Program-made: the position numbers and the translations under genes
Shown here: one piece after another, positions 30,228 through 38,937 of the stretch
Position numbering within the stretch: the stretch's first letter is position 1
Layout: every line of letters begins with the position of its first letter
The notes under the pieces: generated by a model
The model's database searches: none
What the model was told of the DNA's origin: nothing
Seen by the model: the letters and a program-made list of their open reading frames with translations, nothing else
From: Desulfofustis sp964433645
GTDB taxonomy: Bacteria; Desulfobacterota; Desulfobulbia; Desulfobulbales; Desulfocapsaceae
Length of the DNA: 64,000 nucleotides
Reading direction: 5' to 3'
Assembly: GCA_964433645.1 (NCBI GenBank)
Contig: CAYSSK010000006.1
Span: forward strand, 5,325 to 69,324

Positions 30228-31202
30228 TTACCGCTGGACCAATACCGCTTTCCTGAGCCGTGAGCGCTGAATCATTCCTTCGATGATAAAAACAAACAGC
30301 GCGCTCCAAACCAGCAGGAACCCGACCATTCGGCTGCCGGGAAACTCTTCCTGATACACGAAGATACCAAGCAGCAGATTCAAGGTCGGTGCCGTGTACT
30401 GCAGGATGCCGAGCAATGAAAGCTTGATGTTATGTGCGGCATAGGCAAACAGCAACAACGGAATGGTCGTGATGACACCGGTCCCGATGAGCAGCAGTGA
30501 GAGCGACCAGCCGCCGGTGATAAAGGCGCCCCGCCCGTCCGAACCGGCAAACAGGATCATCATGCTGGCCGGCAGGAAAAACACCAGCGTTTCCAGAAAC
30601 AACCCCTTCAACGGCGCTATCGGTGTTGTTTTGTGGAGCAGCCCGTAAACGGCAAACGTCATCGCCAGCAACAACGCGATCCAGGGGAACCTTCCATAGA
30701 CCACGGTCAGATAGACAACCCCGAAAACGGCCAGCAGCAGCGCCGCCACCTGGCCGGAACGGAGCCGTTCGCCGAGAATAACCACGGCGAAGGTAACGGT
30801 GACCAATGGATTGATATAGTAGCCAAGACTCGCCTCGACAATATAGCCGCTGTTGACCGCCCAGATATAAGTCAGCCAGTTGACACCGAGCAACAGGCCG
30901 CTGCCGGTCGAAACCAGGACCATCTTACGATCGGCAAACAATGAACGAAAGCGATCCTTACCGCCGAAAACGGCGAGCAGGCCGGCCGTCAGCACCAGCG
31001 ACCAGAGCATCCGATGGGCGAGGATCTGATAGCTAGCGACTGATTCGAGCGCCTTCCAGTAGATCGGCAGCAGCCCCCAGATCAGATAAGCACCGGTTGC
31101 GGCAATCATCCCCCGTCCCTGCAGAGGCTGCTTGGCAACCGTTATGGCACCGCTCGTTGCCCCGGATTGCCCGGCGCCACGGGTGTGACCTGCATCGCCC
31201 AT
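30228..31202 (-). CDS. rarD: RarD-like EamA transporter
   Basis: A 324-residue inner-membrane protein with ten hydrophobic segments in two EamA repeats. GAYLIWGLLPIYWKALESV at the start of the first repeat and NWLTYIWAVNSGYIVEASLG are typical of RarD. Substrate unknown for the family. The first 30 residues are hydrophilic. It starts 3 bp after the CcdA-like gene and is probably cotranscribed. Confidence 0.9.
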   Translation of the reverse strand: MGDAGHTRGAGQSGATSGAITVAKQPLQGRGMIAATGAYLIWGLLPIYWKALESVASYQILAHRMLWSLVLTAGLLAVFGGKDRFRSLFADRKMVLVSTGSGLLLGVNWLTYIWAVNSGYIVEASLGYYINPLVTVTFAVVILGERLRSGQVAALLLAVFGVVYLTVVYGRFPWIALLLAMTFAVYGLLHKTTPIAPLKGLFLETLVFFLPASMMILFAGSDGRGAFITGGWSLSLLLIGTGVITTIPLLLFAYAAHNIKLSLLGILQYTAPTLNLLLGIFVYQEEFPGSRMVGFLLVWSALFVFIIEGMIQRSRLRKAVLVQR

Positions 31203-31204
31203 TT

Positions 31205-31972
31205 TCAGGAGAGGGCCGACCGACCGATCAACAGCCCGCTGCTCAACCAGTACCAGACAATATAGCCGCCGGCCAGAATCAACAGGATCGACGAAATAAC
31301 GTGCACGTAGGGGACCATGCGCCGCAGATAGCCAACGACGATGCCGCCCTGAACAAAGGCCATGGCCAGAGTCAGCAGCAGGAAAACACTGGCGGTGCCG
31401 AGAATATACCAGAGAAACTGCACCATACCGGTAACAAAATCACCGGCGGTCAGGGCGCTGCCCACGACAACCAGGAAAATGGGCAGGGTACACCCCAGCG
31501 AGGTGGCGCCAAAAGCCAGACCAAACAGAAAAAAACCGCGGATACTGATGGTTCGAGGATCTCCGAGACGGCTTGACAGACGGACCATGATATCCAGGGA
31601 TAGATGTTTACCGAGCAGCATCCAGATACCGAGCACCAGTAAGGCTGCGCCAATAATCACCGATACCCAGGGTAACGCACCAAGCAGCAGAGAGCCGCCA
31701 GCCGAGACAATGGCACCGATCACCCCGAAGAGAAGACCGTATCCGGCCGAGACGACCAAGGCGACGCCGACGGCCCGGCCGAGCCGGACGGGCCAGGAGC
31801 GCTGGGCAAAGTGCTGATCGCCGGCACCGAGATAAAGGGAAAGATAAACCGGCAGCATAGCAAATCCGCAGGGATTGACCGCCGATACCATGCCGGCACC
31901 AAAGGCATAGCCCACCTGCAGCCAGCCGGCCAGTTGCGCCAGCAGCCCGCTGGCAAAAACCTGAAGGTCCAT
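31205..31972 (-). CDS. CcdA/DsbD-type membrane thiol transporter
   Basis: A 255-residue polytopic protein that passes reducing equivalents from cytoplasmic thioredoxin to the periplasm. The two redox cysteines lie in the paired motifs SAVNPCGFAMLPVYLS and GATSLGCTLPIFL. It is slightly longer than typical CcdA but lacks DsbD soluble domains. ATG at 31972 has AGAGGA upstream. The periplasmic partner could be a TlpA-like protein such as that at 8417-8914; this is inference. Confidence 0.88.
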   Translation of the reverse strand: MDLQVFASGLLAQLAGWLQVGYAFGAGMVSAVNPCGFAMLPVYLSLYLGAGDQHFAQRSWPVRLGRAVGVALVVSAGYGLLFGVIGAIVSAGGSLLLGALPWVSVIIGAALLVLGIWMLLGKHLSLDIMVRLSSRLGDPRTISIRGFFLFGLAFGATSLGCTLPIFLVVVGSALTAGDFVTGMVQFLWYILGTASVFLLLTLAMAFVQGGIVVGYLRRMVPYVHVISSILLILAGGYIVWYWLSSGLLIGRSALS

Positions 31973-32223
31973 CGTATCCTCTCCGCGGATGAAAAACGAC
32001 CGGCTACGGGCCGCTGGGACTGCGCCCAAACTGAGGGCAACGGAAAAACAAACGCGCTAACCATAAGGCAGATGCATGAGAATAGCAAGCCACCCTGGTG
32101 GGTCTCAGTCAACGGCGAAACAGGGGTTTTATTCTGCTCGCCGCCGACTATCGACACAGCCTCCGGCAGAACCGACCAGTGCGGGGAGATCGATTGTCAA
32201 GAAGCCTCATGCCGGCCACCAAC

Positions 32224-32245
32224 TTTTTCGACCAGAGTCGAAAAA
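32224..32245. promoter_or_regulatory. Inverted repeat, probable TetR operator
   Basis: Perfect 9-bp arms TTTTTCGAC and GTCGAAAAA around CAGA, ending five bases before the -35 box of the efflux operon. A second palindrome, GACCGCGGTC (32252-32261), overlaps the -35 box. Either could be bound by the TetR protein encoded by the first gene. Confidence 0.5.
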
Positions 32246-32249
32246 CAAA

Positions 32250-32278
32250 TTGACCGCGGTCGATTTTCCGGGTATATG
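32250..32278 (+). promoter_or_regulatory. Promoter of the tetR-RND operon
   Basis: TTGACC, exactly 17 nt, TATATG; the leader would be about 90 nt. The interval 31973-32373 separates the divergent CcdA-like and tetR genes and holds no coding sequence. Confidence 0.6.
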
Positions 32279-32373
32279 TCATCGCCGGTATCCGCATGGC
32301 CTGCACCTTTCCTACGGAAATCGACTCATTAACGAGCTTTCTCATCTTTTTTTCCATCTGCTGTAGAGGATAT

Positions 32374-32997
32374 ATGCACCCCGTTCGACAGCAAAACAAG
32401 ATCAATAAGCGCAAGGCGATTATCGGTGCAGCCATCAAGCTGTTTTCCCGAAACGGTTACGAGCAGACCAGCATCGAAGAGCTGGCCCGGGAAGCGGGCA
32501 TCGGGAAAGGAACCGTCTACAGTTATTTCCAGACCAAGAAGGAGATCGTCCGCGCCTTCTGCGAGGCGGAACTCGATTACACTCGAAGCGAGCTGACCGC
32601 ACACACCAACCCGGAATCGTCCCTGCAGGAGCAACTGCTGGTGATATTCATGGCCGAATTCAAGCATATCACCGAAAACAGGGATTTTGGCCGGATCTAC
32701 CTGCAGGAGTCTGTTTTTCCCCGGGAACATCACAGTGATGCCGACCTGGAGATGCAAAACCAGTATTTTGAAATCCTCTACCCGATCTATCGCAAAGCCC
32801 AGCAACGCGGAGAACTGAGCGAAGATCTGGAACTGCTCCACATTGCCGGTCACTTCTGGGCACTGCACCTGCTTATCCTGTCCTGCTGGTACAACGGCAT
32901 GATTCCCACGGAAGAAATCCCGGAATCCATGAAGACCCTGATCAACCAAGCCATCGACGGTCTTAAACCTTCAACAACTCAGGCCGGCAACACATGA
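32374..32997 (+). CDS. TetR-family regulator of the efflux operon
   Basis: A 207-residue repressor. N-terminal HTH (about 12-58: IIGAAIKLFSRNGYEQTSIEELAREAGIGKGTVYSYF split across helices 1-3) and a C-terminal helical ligand-binding domain. ATG at 32374 has AGAGGA upstream; longer frames start inside non-coding sequence. The ATGA overlap with the MFP gene makes it the first gene of a four-gene efflux operon, so it probably regulates itself and the pump. Confidence 0.88.
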   Translation: MHPVRQQNKINKRKAIIGAAIKLFSRNGYEQTSIEELAREAGIGKGTVYSYFQTKKEIVRAFCEAELDYTRSELTAHTNPESSLQEQLLVIFMAEFKHITENRDFGRIYLQESVFPREHHSDADLEMQNQYFEILYPIYRKAQQRGELSEDLELLHIAGHFWALHLLILSCWYNGMIPTEEIPESMKTLINQAIDGLKPSTTQAGNT

Positions 32998-34145
32998 ACT
33001 CTCCCTATCAGCGACCCACCCATCGCCGCGGACGCGTCGTATTTTTCATCTGGCGCAATCTGCCCCGGTTCATTTTCCTGGCCCTGGGTCTTCTGATCAT
33101 CGTGCTGGCCTTTGCCATTGCCGGTAAGCGTTCGGCGATCCAGGCCGAGCAGGCGGCAGCCGTCAAGCAGGAACGGCCGCCGGTCAACACCGTGGTCCTG
33201 CCGGTCCAACCGGCACCCATCAGCAATCGGCTCAACCTGCCGGGTCTTGCCGAAGAATGGATACGGCTCGACCTGCTCGCCGAAGTGTCCGGCACCGTTG
33301 AGCGGATGCTCGTCGAAGAAGGGCAGCCGGTGCAGGCCGGTGACCTGCTCCTGCAGATCGAGGACGACGACTATCGTATTGCCCGTGACCGCGCCGAAGC
33401 GGCCTATTCCCTGGCCCGTGCCGATTTTGACCGGGATCAGAAAGTCCACGCCCAAGGCGTAATCCCGGTCGCCGACCTCGAAGCGCAGAAGACCCGGATG
33501 CAGACGGCCAAAGCCGAACTCGACCACGCCCGACTGCAGTTGGAACGCTGCCGCGTCACCGCACCGATTGACGGCATCATTCGCCGCCTGGACGCCAAAG
33601 AGGGCATGTTCCTCGGAGTCGGCGACCCGATCGGCGTGATCCTGCAAATCGACCGGGTCAAGGCGGTTATCGGCATTCCCGAATCGGATATTACCGCGGT
33701 CAGAAAACTCGATCGGATCGACGTGCGAATCAGGGCCCTCGACGACCGACTGGTTACCGGCACCCGATCGTTTCTCTCACCCTCGCCGGATACCGCAGCA
33801 AGGCTCTACCGACTGGAACTGACACTCGAAAACCCCGACCATGCCATCCTCCCCGGTATGTTCGTTCGTGCCGATATCGTCAAAAACAGCTCACCGGAAG
33901 CCCTGGCCGTTCCGCTTTACAGCATTATCACGCGAAACGATGAACAATACGTCTATATCGAAGAAGACGGGACGGCACGGAAACGGCCGGTTACCACCGG
34001 CATCGCCGAACAATGGCTGGTTGAAATCGTCTCCGGCCTGGACGCCGGAGATCGGGTGATCGTCGAGGGGCATCGTGATGTCGAGGACGGACGCCCCGTT
34101 CAGGTCGTTCGGGTCCTCAGCGAAGCGGGGAGCAACCTGCCATGA
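32994..34145 (+). CDS. RND efflux membrane fusion protein
   Basis: A 383-residue periplasmic adaptor anchored by one N-terminal membrane segment (about 24-45). Lipoyl-like halves (LLAEVSGTVERMLVEEGQPV and RVTAPIDGIIRRLDAKEGM), a coiled hairpin (about 125-180), a beta-barrel and a C-terminal membrane-proximal domain follow. It links the RND pump to the outer-membrane channel encoded downstream. ATGA overlaps at both ends. Confidence 0.92.
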   Translation: MNSPYQRPTHRRGRVVFFIWRNLPRFIFLALGLLIIVLAFAIAGKRSAIQAEQAAAVKQERPPVNTVVLPVQPAPISNRLNLPGLAEEWIRLDLLAEVSGTVERMLVEEGQPVQAGDLLLQIEDDDYRIARDRAEAAYSLARADFDRDQKVHAQGVIPVADLEAQKTRMQTAKAELDHARLQLERCRVTAPIDGIIRRLDAKEGMFLGVGDPIGVILQIDRVKAVIGIPESDITAVRKLDRIDVRIRALDDRLVTGTRSFLSPSPDTAARLYRLELTLENPDHAILPGMFVRADIVKNSSPEALAVPLYSIITRNDEQYVYIEEDGTARKRPVTTGIAEQWLVEIVSGLDAGDRVIVEGHRDVEDGRPVQVVRVLSEAGSNLP

Positions 34146-37100
34146 TCGTCTCGGATACCGCCGTCAGAAAAAGTACCACCGTTACGGTGCTGGCCCTGGT
34201 TTTGGTGATCTTCGGTACCTATTGCTACCGGACCCTGCCCCGGGAAAGTTCTCCCGATATCACCATTCCCAATGTCTTCATCTCCACCGACTATCGGGGT
34301 GTTTCAGCGGCCGACATCGAGACCTCGGTGACCATCGAAATCGAGAAAAAGATCAAGGGCCTCGATGGATTGAAGAAGATCCAGTCGATCAGTTCCGAAG
34401 GCCGTTCGATGATCAACGTGGAATTCGTCACCGGCACCGATATCGACCAGGCCCTGCAGGATGTCAAAGACAAGGTCGACGAGGCACTCGGAGAATTACC
34501 CACCGATCTGGAAGAAGATCCTTCGGTTTTCGAGGTGAATTTCTCCCAGATGCCGATCGTCGTCTACTCCCTGTCCGGGACCTGCGGCCTGCCGTGCCTC
34601 AAAGACATCGCCGACGATCTGGAAGACGATATCGAGGCGATTACCGGAGTCCTCGAAGTCGAGGTAACCGGAGGTCTGGAGCGGGAAATCCGGGTCGAGG
34701 TGGATCCTGACAAGCTGGGTTATTACGGCCTGACCATCACCGATTTTCAGACTACCGTCCGCAGCGAGAACCAGAACACGTCAGGCGGCGCCCTGCGCCT
34801 GGGCAATGGTCGTTTCCAATTGCGGGTTCCCGGAGAATTCGCCACACCGGAGGAAATTTACGGCCTGGTGCTGACCACCCATCAGGGTCAGCCGGTCTAC
34901 CTCAAGGACGTTGCCCGGGTCATCGACGGGTTCAAGGAGGAGCTGTCCCGCTCCCGCCTCAATGGACGCGATGCCGTCAACCTGTCGGTGAAAAAGCGAT
35001 CCGGTGAAAATATCATCGAGATCACCGATGCCGCCGATCGGGTTATCGACCGTTATCTTCCGGGCTGGCCGGCCGGCACGGAGATCACCAAGGTCATGGA
35101 CCAGTCGAATGATATCCGGTTGATGGTCGCCGACCTGGAGAACAATATCCTCTCGGGACTGGTCCTGGTGCTGATCGTCATTTTTATCTTCATGGGCATC
35201 AGAAATGCGCTGCTGGTCAGCCTGGCCATTCCCTTTTCCATGTTGCTCTCCTTTACCGCCCTCTACCTCATGGGCATTACGCTGAACATGGTCGTCCTGT
35301 TCAGCCTGACCCTGGCCTTGGGCATGCTCGTCGATAATGCGATCGTTATCGTCGAGAACTCCTATCGTTTCCTGGAACAGGGTGCCTCCCGGGTCGAAGC
35401 GGCCATGAAGGCCACCTCCGAAGTCGCCTATCCGGTTATCGGCTCCACCGTCACGACGCTGGCGGCCTTTGCCCCGATGCTGTTCTGGCCGGGGATCATG
35501 GGCGAGTTCATGAGCTTTCTCCCGCTAACCCTGATCGTCACCCTGTCCTCGAGCCTGTTCGTCGCCCTGGTCATCAATCCGGCCATGGTCTCGCTGTTCA
35601 TGAAACTGAAACAGCCCCCAGGCAACGCAAAGAAGAAAGACCTGCGCGACCTCACGGCCGCCGTCGAAAAACCGGTGGTCATCAAAGGGTGGCTGCTGAC
35701 CGTTTACACGGCCTCGCTGAGCCGGGCGCTGACAACTCCTTACGCGGTCATTGCCATCGCATTCTGCGTTTTGGTGCTGATGATCCAGGGCTGGCTGCTG
35801 GCCGTCGGCCTGCAAAAGCCGATCGAATTCTTTCCCGAGATCGATCCGAAAGGCATCTATGTCAATGTCGACGCCCCGCAAGGTGCGGATCTCGACTATA
35901 TCGACCGCATTATCCAGCGCATCGAATTCATCCTGGCCGGCGTGCCCACGACACCGGACGGCAGACCGCTCGATCCCGACGCCACCCCGCTGACCGCCCT
36001 GACCCCCCGGGTACATGAAGTCGCCGACGGCAAACGGCTACCGGGACCAAGTGATATCGCTGACATCGAGTCCATTTATATGCGGGCCACCATCGATTCA
36101 GGCGGCGGTTCCGCTTTTAGTGCCAACACGCCGAGCCACGTCGGAGTCCGTTTTGTCGAACTGCATGACCGCGTCCGCTCTTCCCAACTCGATGTCGAAG
36201 AGATTCGCCGACGGGTCAAGCGGATCCCCGGCGGAAAAATCACCATCGCCCGGGAGGAGGAAGGTCCGCCGACCGGCGCGCCGATCAATATAGAGATCTC
36301 AGGCGACAATTTCGAAATCCTCGGGGCGCTCGCCAACCAGATCAAAGATGTCCTGACCTCCCTTCCCCACGTGGAAGATGTTCGCGACGACTTCGTCGAG
36401 GGAATTCCTTCCGTTGAGGTCGCCGTCGATCGACAGAAAGCGGCGCTCTTCGGGCTGACCACCAACGGTATCGGTTTCGCTTTGAAAAGCGCCTATAACG
36501 GCCTGGAGGTCTCTTCATTTCGAGAAGGCAGCGACGACTACGACATCACCGTTCAACTCACGGAAGACAATCGTAAGAAGATGGACGTGCTCCACCAATT
36601 AATGCTGCCGACTCCCAGCGGCGAGCTGGTACCGCTGTCAACGGTGGCTGACATCACCTTCGGCGGGACGATGGGCGACATCAACCGGATCAACAATGAA
36701 CGGGTCGTCACCGTCAAGGCCAATGTCGACGAAACCAAGGTTCCCGGGCCGGTGGTTCGCGCGGAAGCGGAAAAACTGATGCAGCAATTCCCCCTGCCCC
36801 CCGGCTATCAGGTCAAGTTCACCGGTGAATTTGAATTTCAGCAGGAGTCTGAAGCCTTTCTGAGCAAGGCCTTCCTGGTCGCCCTGCTGGTGATTTTCCT
36901 GATCCTCGTGTCGATGTTCAACTCGGTCAGTCAACCGTTCATCATCATGACATCGGTAGTTCTTTCTCTGGGCGGTGCCTTTCTCGGCCTGATGCTGTTC
37001 GCCCAGCCGTTCGGCATCATCATGACCGGTGTCGGCGTCATTTCCCTGGCCGGCGTCGTCGTCAACAACGCCATCGTTCTGATAGATTATACCAACAAGC

Positions 37101-37474
37101 TGCGGCAACGCGGCTACGCTCTGCGCGATGCCGTCGTATCGGCCGGGGCGACAAGGCTGCGGCCGGTCCTGCTGACCGCGATCACCACCATTCTCGGACT
37201 GATCCCGATGGTAACCGGTATCTCTTTTGATTTTCATTCATTATCGATGTCCTGGGTCAGCGAATCGAGCCAGTGGTGGCGCTCCATGGCGGTGGTGGTC
37301 ATTTTTGGCCTGATTGTCGCCACCTTTCTGACACTCATCATCGTTCCCACCCTCTATTTTCTGTTCGAACAAACCGACAATCGTCTCCAGCAATTCGGCC
37401 GACGGCTCAATGAGCTGTATTGGAAACCATATCCTTTCCTGGCCGGCGAACCTCTGGTGAAAAAGGATTCGTGA
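34142..37474 (+). CDS. RND-family efflux pump
   Basis: A 1110-residue proton-driven inner-membrane pump with twelve membrane segments and two large periplasmic loops. In TM4 the proton-relay motif reads GMLVDNAIVIVEN; the second Asp of AcrB (DD) is Asn, a change seen in many non-AcrB subfamilies. The length exceeds AcrB by about 60 residues, mainly in a linker between TM6 and TM7 and near 590-660. Substrate is not predictable. Cotranscribed with MFP and TolC partners. Confidence 0.93.
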   Translation: MIVSDTAVRKSTTVTVLALVLVIFGTYCYRTLPRESSPDITIPNVFISTDYRGVSAADIETSVTIEIEKKIKGLDGLKKIQSISSEGRSMINVEFVTGTDIDQALQDVKDKVDEALGELPTDLEEDPSVFEVNFSQMPIVVYSLSGTCGLPCLKDIADDLEDDIEAITGVLEVEVTGGLEREIRVEVDPDKLGYYGLTITDFQTTVRSENQNTSGGALRLGNGRFQLRVPGEFATPEEIYGLVLTTHQGQPVYLKDVARVIDGFKEELSRSRLNGRDAVNLSVKKRSGENIIEITDAADRVIDRYLPGWPAGTEITKVMDQSNDIRLMVADLENNILSGLVLVLIVIFIFMGIRNALLVSLAIPFSMLLSFTALYLMGITLNMVVLFSLTLALGMLVDNAIVIVENSYRFLEQGASRVEAAMKATSEVAYPVIGSTVTTLAAFAPMLFWPGIMGEFMSFLPLTLIVTLSSSLFVALVINPAMVSLFMKLKQPPGNAKKKDLRDLTAAVEKPVVIKGWLLTVYTASLSRALTTPYAVIAIAFCVLVLMIQGWLLAVGLQKPIEFFPEIDPKGIYVNVDAPQGADLDYIDRIIQRIEFILAGVPTTPDGRPLDPDATPLTALTPRVHEVADGKRLPGPSDIADIESIYMRATIDSGGGSAFSANTPSHVGVRFVELHDRVRSSQLDVEEIRRRVKRIPGGKITIAREEEGPPTGAPINIEISGDNFEILGALANQIKDVLTSLPHVEDVRDDFVEGIPSVEVAVDRQKAALFGLTTNGIGFALKSAYNGLEVSSFREGSDDYDITVQLTEDNRKKMDVLHQLMLPTPSGELVPLSTVADITFGGTMGDINRINNERVVTVKANVDETKVPGPVVRAEAEKLMQQFPLPPGYQVKFTGEFEFQQESEAFLSKAFLVALLVIFLILVSMFNSVSQPFIIMTSVVLSLGGAFLGLMLFAQPFGIIMTGVGVISLAGVVVNNAIVLIDYTNKLRQRGYALRDAVVSAGATRLRPVLLTAITTILGLIPMVTGISFDFHSLSMSWVSESSQWWRSMAVVVIFGLIVATFLTLIIVPTLYFLFEQTDNRLQQFGRRLNELYWKPYPFLAGEPLVKKDS

Positions 37475-38937
37475 TGATGACATCGCTCCTGTATCGGGCA
37501 CCGGCCCTGCTGGTCGCCCTGCTGCTGACCGTCGTGCCGACCGGCACAACGGCCGAGAGTAAGCGCGAGATCAGACTCTCATTGCCCGAGGTGGTCGAGA
37601 CGGCATTGCTCAATAATCTCGGCCTCTACCTGAAACAACAGGATGTTCTGGAGGCGGAGGGTTCGGTGCGGATTGCGGCGGGATCGTTTGCCCCGTTGCT
37701 ATCGGCAGAAGCCGGAGCCGCCGGCCAGAAAACGACTGCGGTAACGGTAACCACCGCCGAAAATGAGCGAACCACCTCCTGGCAGGTCGGCGTCCGAAAG
37801 CGGTTCACCCCGGGTACCGAGATCGATCTGTCACTGAGCAACAACACGCTCGATACCGATAACGACCTGCTGCTCTTCGATCCGGTCTACCGCACCGGTG
37901 TCACCATCGGAGTCACTCAACCGTTGCTCAAAGCACGCGGCAGTGATGTGCAACTGGCCGATAGCAAAGCGGCCCACAACCAGCTCGCGGCCCGGATGTT
38001 CCTGGTCGACGACGAAGCGGCCGATCTTGCCGCTCGGGTAAAAATCGCCTATTGGGACCTGGTTCTTGCCTATCAGAACCTCGAAGTTCTCAAGCTGTCA
38101 CTGAAACGTGCCGAAAAACTCAGGGATGAAACGGCTTCCCGAATCGAGGCGGGCACCCTGGCGGATATCGATATTTTTCAGCCCGAATCCGAAGTGGCCG
38201 TTCGCGAGCAGGAATTGATTTCGGGACAACAGGCCATCGGTGCCGCCGAAGATCGGCTGAAACTATTGATCAACAGCAACGACTGGCTGGCCCCGCTGCG
38301 GCCGATCGATCTTCCCGACACCAGGCCGATTGCTTATGACCCGGTGCGGATCCTGGATCGGGCTCTAGCCGACCGGCCGGATCTGAAGGCCGCCGCGCTG
38401 CAGGTTCAATCTACCAAATGGCAGCTGAAAAAAGCGGAGAACGAGCTTCTCCCCGCTCTTGACCTCTTTGGTACCGCCGGTTTCGGCGGGACCGCCGACA
38501 GCTACAGCCGGGCCATCGACAATTCGTTTGACAGCAGCGACCGGCACTGGCAGGTCGGCCTGCGGTTCTCTCTCCCACTCGACAATACTCTGGCCGAAGG
38601 GCGCTATCGCCAAATCAATGCCCGGCATACCAAAAACCAGAGCACCCTCGAATTGATAAAACAAGAAGTCAGGCGAGAAGCTCGGGCAACCATCCGTGAT
38701 CTTGAGCTGAGCCTGAAAACCATCGAGGCGGCCAACAAGACCGCCCTCGCCCGGGAAAAGAGCCTCGAAGCAGAGCAGGTCAAATTCGATGCCGGCCGTG
38801 CCACGACGTTTGATGTCTTGGTTGCCCAGCAGGAGTATTCCCGGGCACTGTCGGCGGAGAACAGGGCCAAGGCCACCTACGCTCAGGCCCTGGCAGCTCT
38901 TGATCGTTTGCTCGGTGTCGTCACCATCGCTCGCTAA
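37474..38937 (+). CDS. TolC-family outer-membrane efflux protein
   Basis: A 487-residue outer-membrane channel. A signal peptide (cleavage near TTA-ES) is followed by two OEP repeats with long amphipathic helices (for example LRDETASRIEAGTLADIDIF and SLEAEQVKFDAGRATTFDVL, the paired GxxxxxD motifs). The ATG overlaps the pump stop. Last gene of the efflux operon; its stop overlaps the convergent histidine kinase gene by 4 bp. Confidence 0.92.
   Translation: MMTSLLYRAPALLVALLLTVVPTGTTAESKREIRLSLPEVVETALLNNLGLYLKQQDVLEAEGSVRIAAGSFAPLLSAEAGAAGQKTTAVTVTTAENERTTSWQVGVRKRFTPGTEIDLSLSNNTLDTDNDLLLFDPVYRTGVTIGVTQPLLKARGSDVQLADSKAAHNQLAARMFLVDDEAADLAARVKIAYWDLVLAYQNLEVLKLSLKRAEKLRDETASRIEAGTLADIDIFQPESEVAVREQELISGQQAIGAAEDRLKLLINSNDWLAPLRPIDLPDTRPIAYDPVRILDRALADRPDLKAAALQVQSTKWQLKKAENELLPALDLFGTAGFGGTADSYSRAIDNSFDSSDRHWQVGLRFSLPLDNTLAEGRYRQINARHTKNQSTLELIKQEVRREARATIRDLELSLKTIEAANKTALAREKSLEAEQVKFDAGRATTFDVLVAQQEYSRALSAENRAKATYAQALAALDRLLGVVTIAR

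Noticed and set aside
30066..30263. A 65-residue GTG-initiated frame in the gene-free interval
   Set aside because: No family resemblance, overlaps the rarD 3' end, and contains the stem and palindrome elements described above.
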